Source: an uncultured Ruminococcus sp. (lineage in GTDB: Bacteria > Bacillota > Clostridia > Oscillospirales > CAG-272). From it: a stretch of DNA of 14,629 bases. Made by a program: the position numbers and the translations under genes. How positions within the stretch are numbered: the first letter of the stretch is position 1; every line of letters starts with the position of its first letter. Location: positions 1-14,629 of the forward strand of contig CACZSP010000310.1 of the NCBI GenBank assembly GCA_902783905.1. The letters are read 5' to 3'. The notes under the pieces were generated by a model. It did not search any database, was not told where the DNA came from, and saw nothing but the letters and a program-made list of their open reading frames with translations. Shown one piece after another: positions 6,512 through 12,720 of the stretch.

Positions 6512-8941
6512 ATGAAAAAAACGCTACCGATCTTTCTTATAATCGCCGTTCTCGCCGCGTTCGCCGCGTTTTTCGTCTCCGCCGACGCCGAAAGCGGGAT
6601 GAAATTCGACGACCGCGTGCTCATTCAGTCCAAAGCTCCCGCAATGCCGCTGACCTGGGAAGCGGTCATCCGAGTGGACAAAAACGCCGGAAGCGGCCGT
6701 CTCGGCGGGATCGTCGGAAACTATTCGAACAACTCGACGGCAAGCATGAACCTTGAGCTGCGAAGCAACGGCGCCGTCGCCCTTTACTGGAACAGCGGCT
6801 CGGTCTCCCACAGGTACGACTTCACAGATTTCGACGTCCGTACCGGGGAAAAGCTGTTCGTCGCGGTCTCTGTCGACCTTTCGACGAAAAACGCCGTCCT
6901 GTATATCAACGGAGAGGCGGTGCAGACGCTCAAAACGGCGATCAGCGCCGTTGCTCTTCCCCACGGACTGGTTCTCGGCGGTGATCTGCGGGAGAAAAAC
7001 ACCCAGTATCTGAAAAGCGCCGAGCTGTTTTCGGTCGCACTCTGGTCGGACGTCAGAACGGCGGACGAGATTAAAAATGATATGGAAAAGCCGGACACGT
7101 CGGATCCCGGGCTTATCGCGGCGTACGATCTGACGTCCGATTCCTTCCGAACCGACCTCTCTGCAAACCGCAACGATCTGATTTACGACGGTGAGAGCGA
7201 TTACGACTCCTCGCTCGACCCGGACGCGCGGGGGACGTATTTCACGGCGGACGACCTCCGGAGATCGGGGGCGCCGCTTCCCGCAATGCCAGCGACCTTC
7301 GAGGCGGTGATCAAACTGCCTCGCGGATACAACGAACGCGGAGGCGTGATCCTCGGCAATTACGGGACCGGATCCGCCTGCGTCAATTTTGAGGTTTCGT
7401 CGAGAGGATGCCCGAGAATATATTACGTCGACAACGCAGGCAAGGTAAACGAATACGTCTTTACCTGCGACGTAAGGACGGGAGACTGGGCTCACCTCGC
7501 AATCGTGAACGACGCAAAGAGCGGACGTCTGATCTGCTATATCGACGGCGAACGGACGCAGATCGTATCAAAAAAGATCGTCAGCGATCTTCCGGCGAGC
7601 GAATTCTGCATAGGCGGAGATCTGCGCTCGGGCAACGCTCAGTATTTCAAGGGAAAGATCGCGCGGATAGCCCTCTTCTCCGACGTGCGAACCGATGAAG
7701 AAATAGCCTCCGACGCAAAAAACGTCGACCCGTCCGCCGCCGACCTTATCGCCCTCTACGATCTCGAGGGGAAGCAGAACGCGACCGCGGTATCCGACGG
7801 GTCGAAAAACGCGCTTGACGTCACCGTCGAGCGCAACTGGCTGTCTCCCGACGCGGTTTCGTCACCCGAAGACTACGCCTTCTCGCTGGCGATGATCGGC
7901 GATATTCAGAATATCACGGAACACTACCCCGACGAGCTTCATCATATATTCGACTGGCTTGTCGAAAACGCCGAAAAGAAAAAAATAAAATACGTTCTGG
8001 GACTCGGCGACACCACCAATTCGGATACGAAGGCGGAATGGCAGCTCGCGAAAAGCCAGTACGACCGTCTGCGCGGGATAATCCCCTACTCCGTCGTACG
8101 CGGCAACCACGACTCGTCCGCCAACTTCAACGCTTATTTCGGAGACGCGGAATACAAAAGCTCATACGAGCTGTCGTTTAACAGAAAGATCGAAAACACG
8201 GCGAGATTCGTCACCGCCGGCAGCCGGAAATATCTGATATTCACGCTTGACTACGGCCCGTCCGACAGTGTCCTCGACTGGGCGGGCGGGATCGCCGACG
8301 ACAATCCCGACTGCGCCGTTATCGTGACCACTCACGCCTATCTCTTCAGGGACGGCACGACGCTCGATCAGAACGACGTTTATCCCCCGTCTGCCACCGG
8401 AGGATCGAACAACGGGGACGCGATCTGGGAAAAGTTCGTATCGAAGCATAAAAACGTCTCGCTGGTCGTCTGCGGACACGACCCGTGCGACAACGTGATA
8501 ATCACTCAGACCCACGCGGACGCGGGCAACGTCGTGACACAGATGCTGGTCGATCCTCAGGGGATGGACAAAACGTCTCCAACCGGGATGATCTGCATGC
8601 TGTATTTCTCCGAGGACGGCGCGACCGTCCGTACGGAGTACTATTCCACCGTCCGCGGCGCCTTCTTCAGAGAGGTAAATCAGACGGAATTCAAGCTTGA
8701 TCTCCCCTCCGCGTCACAGGGTGAGGCAGACACGGAAGAGACGACGGAAGAAGAACAGACAGAAATTCTTCCGATTGGAAGCGACGTGACGTCGGAACCC
8801 GCGGTCACCGCTCCGGAAAGCGGCAAACGCGGCGGCTGCGGCGGATTTTCCGGCGCCGTTCTGACATTTCTGATTCCTTCCGCGATTTATCTTTTACAAA
8901 AAAAGCAAAAAAACGAAAAATCAGTTGACTCCGGAAAATAA
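6512..8941 (+). CDS. Exported double-LamG metallophosphoesterase with Cys-containing C-terminal tail
   Basis: This 809-residue exported protein starts with a signal peptide (MKKT plus hydrophobic core, cleavage near residues 24-26). Two homologous LamG/concanavalin-like domains follow, at residues about 30-205 and 235-425. They share GGDLR, SDVRT and AxYDL blocks, so they are an internal duplication. A calcineurin-like phosphoesterase occupies about 458-700. It has D464-I-Q466 in place of DxH, GLGD500, GNH533D, H608 and GH656DP in place of GHxH. A Glu/Thr-rich linker (about 735-768) leads to the tail GKRGGC776GG, a hydrophobic helix (about 779-795) and a Lys-rich end. LamG domains usually bind sugars, so a surface phosphoesterase held near glycans is a reasonable inference; the substrate is unknown. 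AAGGAG at 6500-6505 sits 6 nt from the ATG. No promoter is seen in the 68-bp gap, so it is probably transcribed with the esterases. Confidence 0.88.
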   Translation: MKKTLPIFLIIAVLAAFAAFFVSADAESGMKFDDRVLIQSKAPAMPLTWEAVIRVDKNAGSGRLGGIVGNYSNNSTASMNLELRSNGAVALYWNSGSVSHRYDFTDFDVRTGEKLFVAVSVDLSTKNAVLYINGEAVQTLKTAISAVALPHGLVLGGDLREKNTQYLKSAELFSVALWSDVRTADEIKNDMEKPDTSDPGLIAAYDLTSDSFRTDLSANRNDLIYDGESDYDSSLDPDARGTYFTADDLRRSGAPLPAMPATFEAVIKLPRGYNERGGVILGNYGTGSACVNFEVSSRGCPRIYYVDNAGKVNEYVFTCDVRTGDWAHLAIVNDAKSGRLICYIDGERTQIVSKKIVSDLPASEFCIGGDLRSGNAQYFKGKIARIALFSDVRTDEEIASDAKNVDPSAADLIALYDLEGKQNATAVSDGSKNALDVTVERNWLSPDAVSSPEDYAFSLAMIGDIQNITEHYPDELHHIFDWLVENAEKKKIKYVLGLGDTTNSDTKAEWQLAKSQYDRLRGIIPYSVVRGNHDSSANFNAYFGDAEYKSSYELSFNRKIENTARFVTAGSRKYLIFTLDYGPSDSVLDWAGGIADDNPDCAVIVTTHAYLFRDGTTLDQNDVYPPSATGGSNNGDAIWEKFVSKHKNVSLVVCGHDPCDNVIITQTHADAGNVVTQMLVDPQGMDKTSPTGMICMLYFSEDGATVRTEYYSTVRGAFFREVNQTEFKLDLPSASQGEADTEETTEEEQTEILPIGSDVTSEPAVTAPESGKRGGCGGFSGAVLTFLIPSAIYLLQKKQKNEKSVDSGK

Positions 8942-8953
8942 TTGTGATAAAAT
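8925..8953 (+). promoter_or_regulatory. Strong sigma-A promoter with extended -10 for the CBM9-like gene
   Basis: TTGACT (8925-8930), a 17-nt spacer and TAAAAT (8948-8953) are present, with TG one base before the -10 (8945-8946, extended -10). The -35 lies within the last codons of the LamG gene. An inverted repeat, ATAATT (8938-8943) and AATTAT (8951-8956), overlaps the -10 and could be an operator, though it is AT-rich enough to be chance. The start would be near 8960. AAAAGGAG (8988-8995) stands 6 nt before the ATG. Confidence 0.7.
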
Positions 8954-9001
8954 TATGATTGAAATCTAATATTCCCTTGAAAATATGAAAAGGAGAAAAA
9001 A

Positions 9002-10051
9002 ATGAAAAGAACAGGCAGGATACTGACCGCCGTTTCGCTGGCGCTCGTCACAGTCCTTTCGCTGATGCTTCTCGCTTCTGCGAACGCAACTCTGAAACCG
9101 ACCGATTATTCCCAGTACGGACAGGTCAAACTGAGCGGATACAAGGGCGGAACCGAACCGACTCTCGACGGTGTTTTCTCCGCCGACGAGTACGAAAACG
9201 TCTATGAGCAGAAGGACGGAACTCCGGGCTTCTACTACAGCAGCGACGCCGCCAAGAGCATGATAACGAACATCAAGTTCGGCATCACCGTCACCGACGC
9301 ATCGATCTATCTCGGCGTCGTTGTCACCGAGCCCTACTACAGATGGAGAGGCACCGCCGGCGGAAACAGCTATATGACCTTCTCCTTCGGCTTCAACATG
9401 GGTGACAAATTCTATCAGTGCATGGACCGTCACACCATTACAATGTCCATCCTTGAGGACCAGACCATCCAGAAAGTCGACACCGTCCTCACCTACGACG
9501 AAAACGGCAAATACAACGGAACCAACGCGATGAAATACGACGGCACCGTTTTCGAGGACGCCTCCTACAAGAGAAACTCCGACAACACAACCGTCTATGA
9601 GATCAAACTGAGCAAGGAAAAACTGATCGCCGCCCAGAAGGGCTACGACTCGACCGGAGCGCTGATGCCCGACTACCATCCCTACACCTCCATCGGCGAC
9701 GAGTTCTACGTATATTACGACTGCAAGGGATACGACGCGAGCGGCAACACCGGCAACGCGATGTTCCGCACACTGCTTTCCGAAGACGCAAAAACAGCCA
9801 TCAGGACAGCGGACGGCTGGGTCGCCACGTTTGCTCCTCACATCCTTTCCCTCACCGACAAGCCCGCTCCGACCACCGATCCGGTAACCACAACCGACTC
9901 CGGAACGGCTGCCGGAACCGAAGCGTCGGGAACCACCTCCGGATCCACGACCAACCCGGTAACCGGTGACAGCACCGTCTTCATCGCATTTGCGGCTCTC
10001 CTCTGCGCCGCCGTTCCCGCCGCGGTTATCGTTCTCAAAAAGAAAGACTGA
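9002..10051 (+). CDS. Surface protein with CBM9/DOMON-like domain and NPVTGD sortase-type tail
   Basis: This 349-residue exported protein starts with a signal peptide (residues 1-29, likely cleavage ANA|T). Its body (about 40-285) begins with a TLDGVFSADEYE stretch. That resembles the DG-x(n)-EY opening of CBM9-like/DOMON-like carbohydrate- or haem-binding beta sandwiches. A Thr/Ser/Gly/Pro-rich linker (about 288-317) leads to N318PVTGD323, a hydrophobic helix (about 327-344) and KKKD. This is the layout of a sortase substrate with an NPxTG-type rather than LPxTG motif. The gene has its own strong promoter and ribosome binding site and its own terminator. Its codons are C-ending more often than its neighbours' (Asn always AAC in what I read, Phe nearly always TTC), which suggests high expression. 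Sugar binding is inferred; no catalytic motif was recognised. Confidence 0.85.
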   Translation: MKRTGRILTAVSLALVTVLSLMLLASANATLKPTDYSQYGQVKLSGYKGGTEPTLDGVFSADEYENVYEQKDGTPGFYYSSDAAKSMITNIKFGITVTDASIYLGVVVTEPYYRWRGTAGGNSYMTFSFGFNMGDKFYQCMDRHTITMSILEDQTIQKVDTVLTYDENGKYNGTNAMKYDGTVFEDASYKRNSDNTTVYEIKLSKEKLIAAQKGYDSTGALMPDYHPYTSIGDEFYVYYDCKGYDASGNTGNAMFRTLLSEDAKTAIRTADGWVATFAPHILSLTDKPAPTTDPVTTTDSGTAAGTEASGTTSGSTTNPVTGDSTVFIAFAALLCAAVPAAVIVLKKKD

Positions 10052-10075
10052 CGCGACAGGCAATTGAATAAAAAA

Positions 10076-10123
10076 CTCCCGCGGAGAGGATCTGTTTCAG
10101 GATCATCTCCGCGGGAGATTTTT
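10076..10123 (+). terminator. Strong intrinsic terminator after the CBM9-like gene (bidirectional)
   Basis: A perfect 12-bp stem, CTCCCGCGGAGA (10076-10087) with TCTCCGCGGGAG (10106-10117), is extended inwards by a partly paired GGATC/GATC segment. It is followed by T5 at 10119-10123 and another T5 at 10126-10130. Five A residues precede it (10071-10075), so it could also stop leftward transcription. Confidence 0.9.
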
Positions 10124-10186
10124 GCTTTTTAAGCGATTAAAGTGGGCAGTTATTGCTGAAGAAGAAATGAACGGTGGCGGGCGGGC

Positions 10187-10207
10187 AGTGAAAAGTTAAA
10201 AGTGAAA
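10187..10207 (+). repeat. Three tandem AGTKAAA heptamers
   Basis: AGTGAAA (10187-10193), AGTTAAA (10194-10200) and AGTGAAA (10201-10207) follow each other without a gap. No function can be assigned. They lie inside the inverted-repeat-bounded element. Confidence 0.7.
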
Positions 10208-10322
10208 GCGATCATTTTTTCTTTGAGTTGTCCTGGTTCAGCAACCCTCACCCGGGGGAGGGCTAAATCGCGGGCGGCTCTTACATTGCCGCTGTCGATT
10301 TTTCTTCAGTCTCTTTTCTCGT

Positions 10323-10432
10323 CCGGCGCCAGCCGGGCACTTCACTCGCGCCGAAGGCGCGTCTTCACCAGTGCGAAGCACGTCTTCATCAGCGCCGACA
10401 GGCGCGTCTTCACTGCGAGCGCCGTCAGGCGC
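10323..10432. repeat. Array of five mini-hairpins joined by a TCTTCA-type linker
   Basis: Five short inverted repeats follow one another. They are CCGGC/GCCGG (10323-10336, loop GCCA), CGCGCC/GGCGCG (10347-10361, loop GAA), GTGC/GCAC (10371-10381, loop GAA), GCGCC/GGCGC (10392-10405, loop GACA) and GCGCC/GGCGC (10419-10432, loop GTCA). Between them stand linkers of the form (G)TCTTCAYCA (10362-10370, 10382-10391, and a variant at 10406-10418), with ACTTCACT (10339-10346) before the second hairpin. Stem sequences differ while pairing is kept. On the minus strand the second hairpin carries a C(TTCG)G tetraloop. The spacing does not fit a CRISPR array, since units are about 21-27 nt and the variable part is palindromic. 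Confidence 0.75.
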
Positions 10433-10493
10433 GAAGCTCGCCCACTGCCCACTGCAAACTCCCTCCTCCTCTTACGAAAATTGCTCAAGAAAT

Positions 10494-10528
10494 GAAAAAG
10501 GACCCCGAGAACGACTCGGCGGTCCTTT
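10494..10528 (-). terminator. Intrinsic terminator of rpsT
   Basis: On the minus strand AAGGACCGCCGAG, loop TCGTT, then CTCGGGGTCCTT form a stem of about 12 bp with one bulge, followed by a T-rich tail (10498-10494 region). A smaller hairpin, CTGCC/GGCAG (10531-10549), lies between it and the rpsT stop codon. Confidence 0.85.
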
Positions 10529-10572
10529 ATCTGCCCGTGCATCAGGCAGTTGTTATGTATTGCTTTTTCGGC

Positions 10573-10836
10573 TCACGCCATGGCGTTGAGCGCCTTGGTA
10601 AACTGGCTCTTCTTGTGAGCGGCGGCGTTCTTGTGGATGATGCCGCGGGCGGCAGCCTGGTCGACTCTCTTGACGGCTTCCCTGTAAGCGGCCTCGGCGG
10701 CAGCCTTATCACCCGAAGCGACGGCGGCGTTGAACTTCTTGATGACCGTCTTCAGCTTGGTTGTGGCTATCTTATTCACAAGGGTCTTCTTTTTGATGAC
10801 AAGAATGCGCTTCTTTGCGGACTTGATGTTCGCCAA
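10573..10836 (-). CDS. rpsT: 30S ribosomal protein S20
   Basis: This 87-residue, Lys/Ala-rich protein is a full-length match to bacterial S20. It has the N-terminal ANIKSAKKR block, NKIATTKLKTVIKKFNAAV, and a C-terminal AARGIIHKNAAAHKKSQFTKAL block. S20 binds 16S rRNA early in assembly of the small subunit body. The start codon is TTG (10836-10834), fixed by GGAGG (10850-10846) 9 nt upstream and by the conserved A-N-I-K N-terminus. An out-of-frame ATG lies between the two (10841-10839). It has its own TATAAT promoter, a leader of about 74 nt with a TGCGC/GCGCA stem (10876-10880, 10891-10895), and its own terminator. It is a monocistronic unit downstream of rqcH. E. coli rpsT also uses a UUG start and is translationally autoregulated; similar control here is an inference. 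Confidence 0.97.
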   Translation of the reverse strand: MANIKSAKKRILVIKKKTLVNKIATTKLKTVIKKFNAAVASGDKAAAEAAYREAVKRVDQAAARGIIHKNAAAHKKSQFTKALNAMA

Positions 10837-10845
10837 ATCATTTCA

Positions 10846-10850
10846 CCTCC
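10846..10850 (-). promoter_or_regulatory. Ribosome binding site fixing the TTG start of rpsT
   Basis: GGAGG on the minus strand lies 9 nt before the TTG start and only 4 nt before an out-of-frame ATG (10841-10839). That ATG would give a 21-codon reading frame ending in TGA at 10776. The better-spaced TTG gives S20. Confidence 0.85.
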
Positions 10851-10916
10851 GTTAGAATTCCGGGAGAACAAGGAATGCGCCTGAGAGGGAGCGCACCCAA
10901 AGTCTCACAAATATAT

Positions 10917-10945
10917 ATTATACCGCATTAATCTGCGGATTGCAA
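10917..10945 (-). promoter_or_regulatory. rpsT promoter with A-tract upstream element
   Basis: On the minus strand TTGCAA (10945-10940), a 17-nt spacer and a perfect TATAAT (10922-10917) are present. Directly upstream of the -35 are two seven-A tracts (AAAAAAAC repeated, within 10948-10972), placed and composed like an UP element. The transcription start would be near 10910. Confidence 0.8.
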
Positions 10946-10965
10946 CAGTTTTTTTGTTTTTTTGC

Positions 10966-11008
10966 AAAAAAACACGGGGCGGTATTTCACTGACCGCTGA
11001 CTACCGCC
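10966..11008 (-). terminator. Possible weak terminator of rqcH overlapping its stop
   Basis: On the minus strand GGCGGTA (11008-11002) can pair with TACCGCC (10984-10978) around a 17-nt loop that contains the stop codon region. CCGTG and seven T residues (10972-10966) follow. The long loop and the 5-nt gap before the T-run make it a weak call; the same T-run is part of the A-tract element of the rpsT promoter. Confidence 0.4.
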
Positions 11009-12720
11009 GTGCGGTTGGTATGATATATCACGTACCCCGGCTTCGATCCCGCGGGTTTTTTTACGTTCTTCACGTCGGTGTAGTCGACCGCGACCTTTTC
11101 CTCGTTTCCCGAATCGGAATTGCGGGCGGCAATCGCGGCGGCCTCCGCAATATCCCTGTCCGGCACTTCCCTTCCCCCGCTCTTTAAGAGCACGTGGGAG
11201 CCGGGAACGCCTTTGGCATGGAACCAGATATCTCCCTTTTCCGACATACGGAAGGTTATTTCCTCGTTCTGCAGATTGTTTTTTCCGCACAGAACGGTAA
11301 AACCGCCCGACGTCAGATATTTTGCGGGCGCGCTCTTCTGTGGTTTCGACGGCGCCGCGCCCTTCTTTGCCCTGATATATCCGCCTTTTTCAAGCTCGGC
11401 ACGGATGCCGCCGACGTCGGCTCCCGTTTCGGCGCGCGACATGGCGTCCTTTACCGTTTCGATATACTCGAGTTCGGCCCGGCCGAGCCGTATCTGTTCG
11501 GTCAGGACGGTGCGGGCGGTCTTGAGTTTAGCGTATTTTTTGAAAAGCTTCTGGGCGTTGGCGGAAGGCGAAAGCATCGGATCGAGGCGGACGGTGCGCA
11601 CGGGAAAACTTCCGTCGGGCAGCGTTTCGGAATAATCGGTCAGGCGGGCGGAAGAGTCGCCTTTTTTCAACGTATAGATGTTGGCGACGATAAGTTCGGC
11701 GTCCCGTCTTATTCCGTCCGCCTCTTCGCAGCCGGCAAGCTCCTTTTCCTGGATTTCCAGCTTGCGGACGAGGCGGGATGACACGGTGGAAAGCGTCCGT
11801 TTCAGATCGGCGGCGCGCGCGGTTACGAAAGCCTCCCTGTCGCGTTCGCCGAAATAGAGATCGGCGGCGGCGGACGGACTCTCCGTCATCCGCAGACTGC
11901 CCTCTCCGTAATGAGTCAGAGGAAGGTAGGAAAACTCGACCGGCCTTTTTCCGTCGAACGCGACGCAGGGTGAAAACGAGCCGTCCTTCACGCATCGGAC
12001 GATCCCCGAAAAAGCGGTCCAGAGAAGATCGCCGTCAACGTCCGCGCAAACAGAGTCGGTCCGTCCGCAGGCGCGGAATACCGTTTCCGCCGCGACGGCT
12101 GGACAGATTCCGAGATAGGATGAATTGATGAACGACGCCGCGCTCTTTGCCGGGTCGGCCGCAAAGAAAGCCGCGAGGAATCCTTCGCGCGTTTCGGCGA
12201 GAGGATCTTTTCTTCCCTCCTGCGCCGGAGGGAGTTCGTATTTCATCCCGGGCAGCACCTGGCGCACCCTGGAGGTCGAAAAATCGACGACTCTTACCGC
12301 CCCGAGTATCTTAAGATCTCCGTCGGTAAATATCAGATTGCTGTTGCGTCCGGTTATCTCGGCGAAAAGGCGGCGTTCGCATTCGAACCCGAGCTCGTCG
12401 CGGCAGGAAAAATCAAATTCGGCGACACGCTCGAAGCCGATCTGCACGGCTCCGCCGAAAAGGCCGCCCTGGAGATGCTTGCGCAGCTGCATGCAGAACC
12501 CCGGCGGTACCGGCGGGTTGTCGGCGGGCGCCGCCGAAAGAGATACTCTCGCTCCGCCGGCGCCGCAGACGAAAACCAGCCTGCGCGAACCCTCGCGGGT
12601 ACGCAGACATATATCGATCCTGTCTGCGCGCGGCTGATATATCTTTTCGACCCTCGCTCCCCGGCACTTTTCATTTATCTCGCGCAGCGATGCGGCGAGA
12701 AAACCCGAATCGAAGGACAT
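10987..12720 (-). CDS. rqcH: RqcH / Rqc2 homologue, NFACT family (ribosome-associated quality control)
   Basis: This 577-residue protein has the bacterial NFACT layout. An NFACT-N region starts MSFDSGFLAASL and contains NPPVPPGFCMQLRKHLQGG (68-86) and EITGRNSNLI (121-130). A HhH/coiled-coil middle (about 295-455) includes LDPMLSPSANAQKLFKKY. The C-terminal NFACT-R domain (about 470-575) carries GKNNLQNEEITFR and DIWFHAKGVPGSHV. B. subtilis RqcH binds stalled 50S-peptidyl-tRNA complexes and adds C-terminal alanine tails that mark the chain for degradation; older names call the family fibronectin-binding protein A. The Asp97-Arg98 pair needed for tailing in B. subtilis reads Glu97-Arg98 here. 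The start ATG overlaps the upstream HAD stop (TAATG), and there is little of a ribosome binding site, so translation is probably coupled. Confidence 0.93.
   Translation of the reverse strand: MSFDSGFLAASLREINEKCRGARVEKIYQPRADRIDICLRTREGSRRLVFVCGAGGARVSLSAAPADNPPVPPGFCMQLRKHLQGGLFGGAVQIGFERVAEFDFSCRDELGFECERRLFAEITGRNSNLIFTDGDLKILGAVRVVDFSTSRVRQVLPGMKYELPPAQEGRKDPLAETREGFLAAFFAADPAKSAASFINSSYLGICPAVAAETVFRACGRTDSVCADVDGDLLWTAFSGIVRCVKDGSFSPCVAFDGKRPVEFSYLPLTHYGEGSLRMTESPSAAADLYFGERDREAFVTARAADLKRTLSTVSSRLVRKLEIQEKELAGCEEADGIRRDAELIVANIYTLKKGDSSARLTDYSETLPDGSFPVRTVRLDPMLSPSANAQKLFKKYAKLKTARTVLTEQIRLGRAELEYIETVKDAMSRAETGADVGGIRAELEKGGYIRAKKGAAPSKPQKSAPAKYLTSGGFTVLCGKNNLQNEEITFRMSEKGDIWFHAKGVPGSHVLLKSGGREVPDRDIAEAAAIAARNSDSGNEEKVAVDYTDVKNVKKPAGSKPGYVIYHTNRTAVVSGQ

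Larger units (their letters stand above)
10141..10453. repeat. Intergenic repeat element with 10-bp terminal inverted repeats (MITE-like candidate)
   Basis: This block fills most of the gene-free stretch between the CBM9-like gene terminator and the rpsT terminator. AGTGGGCAGT (10141-10150) at the left end is matched exactly, in inverse orientation, by ACTGCCCACT (10444-10453) at the right end. Inside are three heptamers (10187-10207), an 18-nt near-palindrome CCCTCACCCGGGGGAGGG (10245-10262) and the mini-hairpin array (10323-10432). The open frames across it are low-complexity (for example repeated Arg-Val-Phe-Thr from the linker), so I do not call a gene. No target-site duplication was recognised. 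It could be a non-autonomous mobile element or a decayed cluster of intergenic repeats. Confidence 0.5.

Noticed and set aside
8966..10063. 365-codon minus-strand open frame opposite the CBM9-like gene
   Set aside because: Its Val/Gly-rich translation is typical of antisense reading. The + strand gene has promoter, ribosome binding site, signal peptide, tail and terminator.
10340..10436. Possible CRISPR array
   Set aside because: Units are too short and uneven, the variable parts are palindromic, and no cas genes or leader are present.
10202..10495. 97-codon + strand open frame in the intergenic repeat region
   Set aside because: It runs through the heptamers, the palindrome and the hairpin array and gives a repetitive Arg/Ala/Ser-rich product with repeated RVFT blocks. 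It has no ribosome binding site and no recognisable domain. It is best read as repeat DNA.
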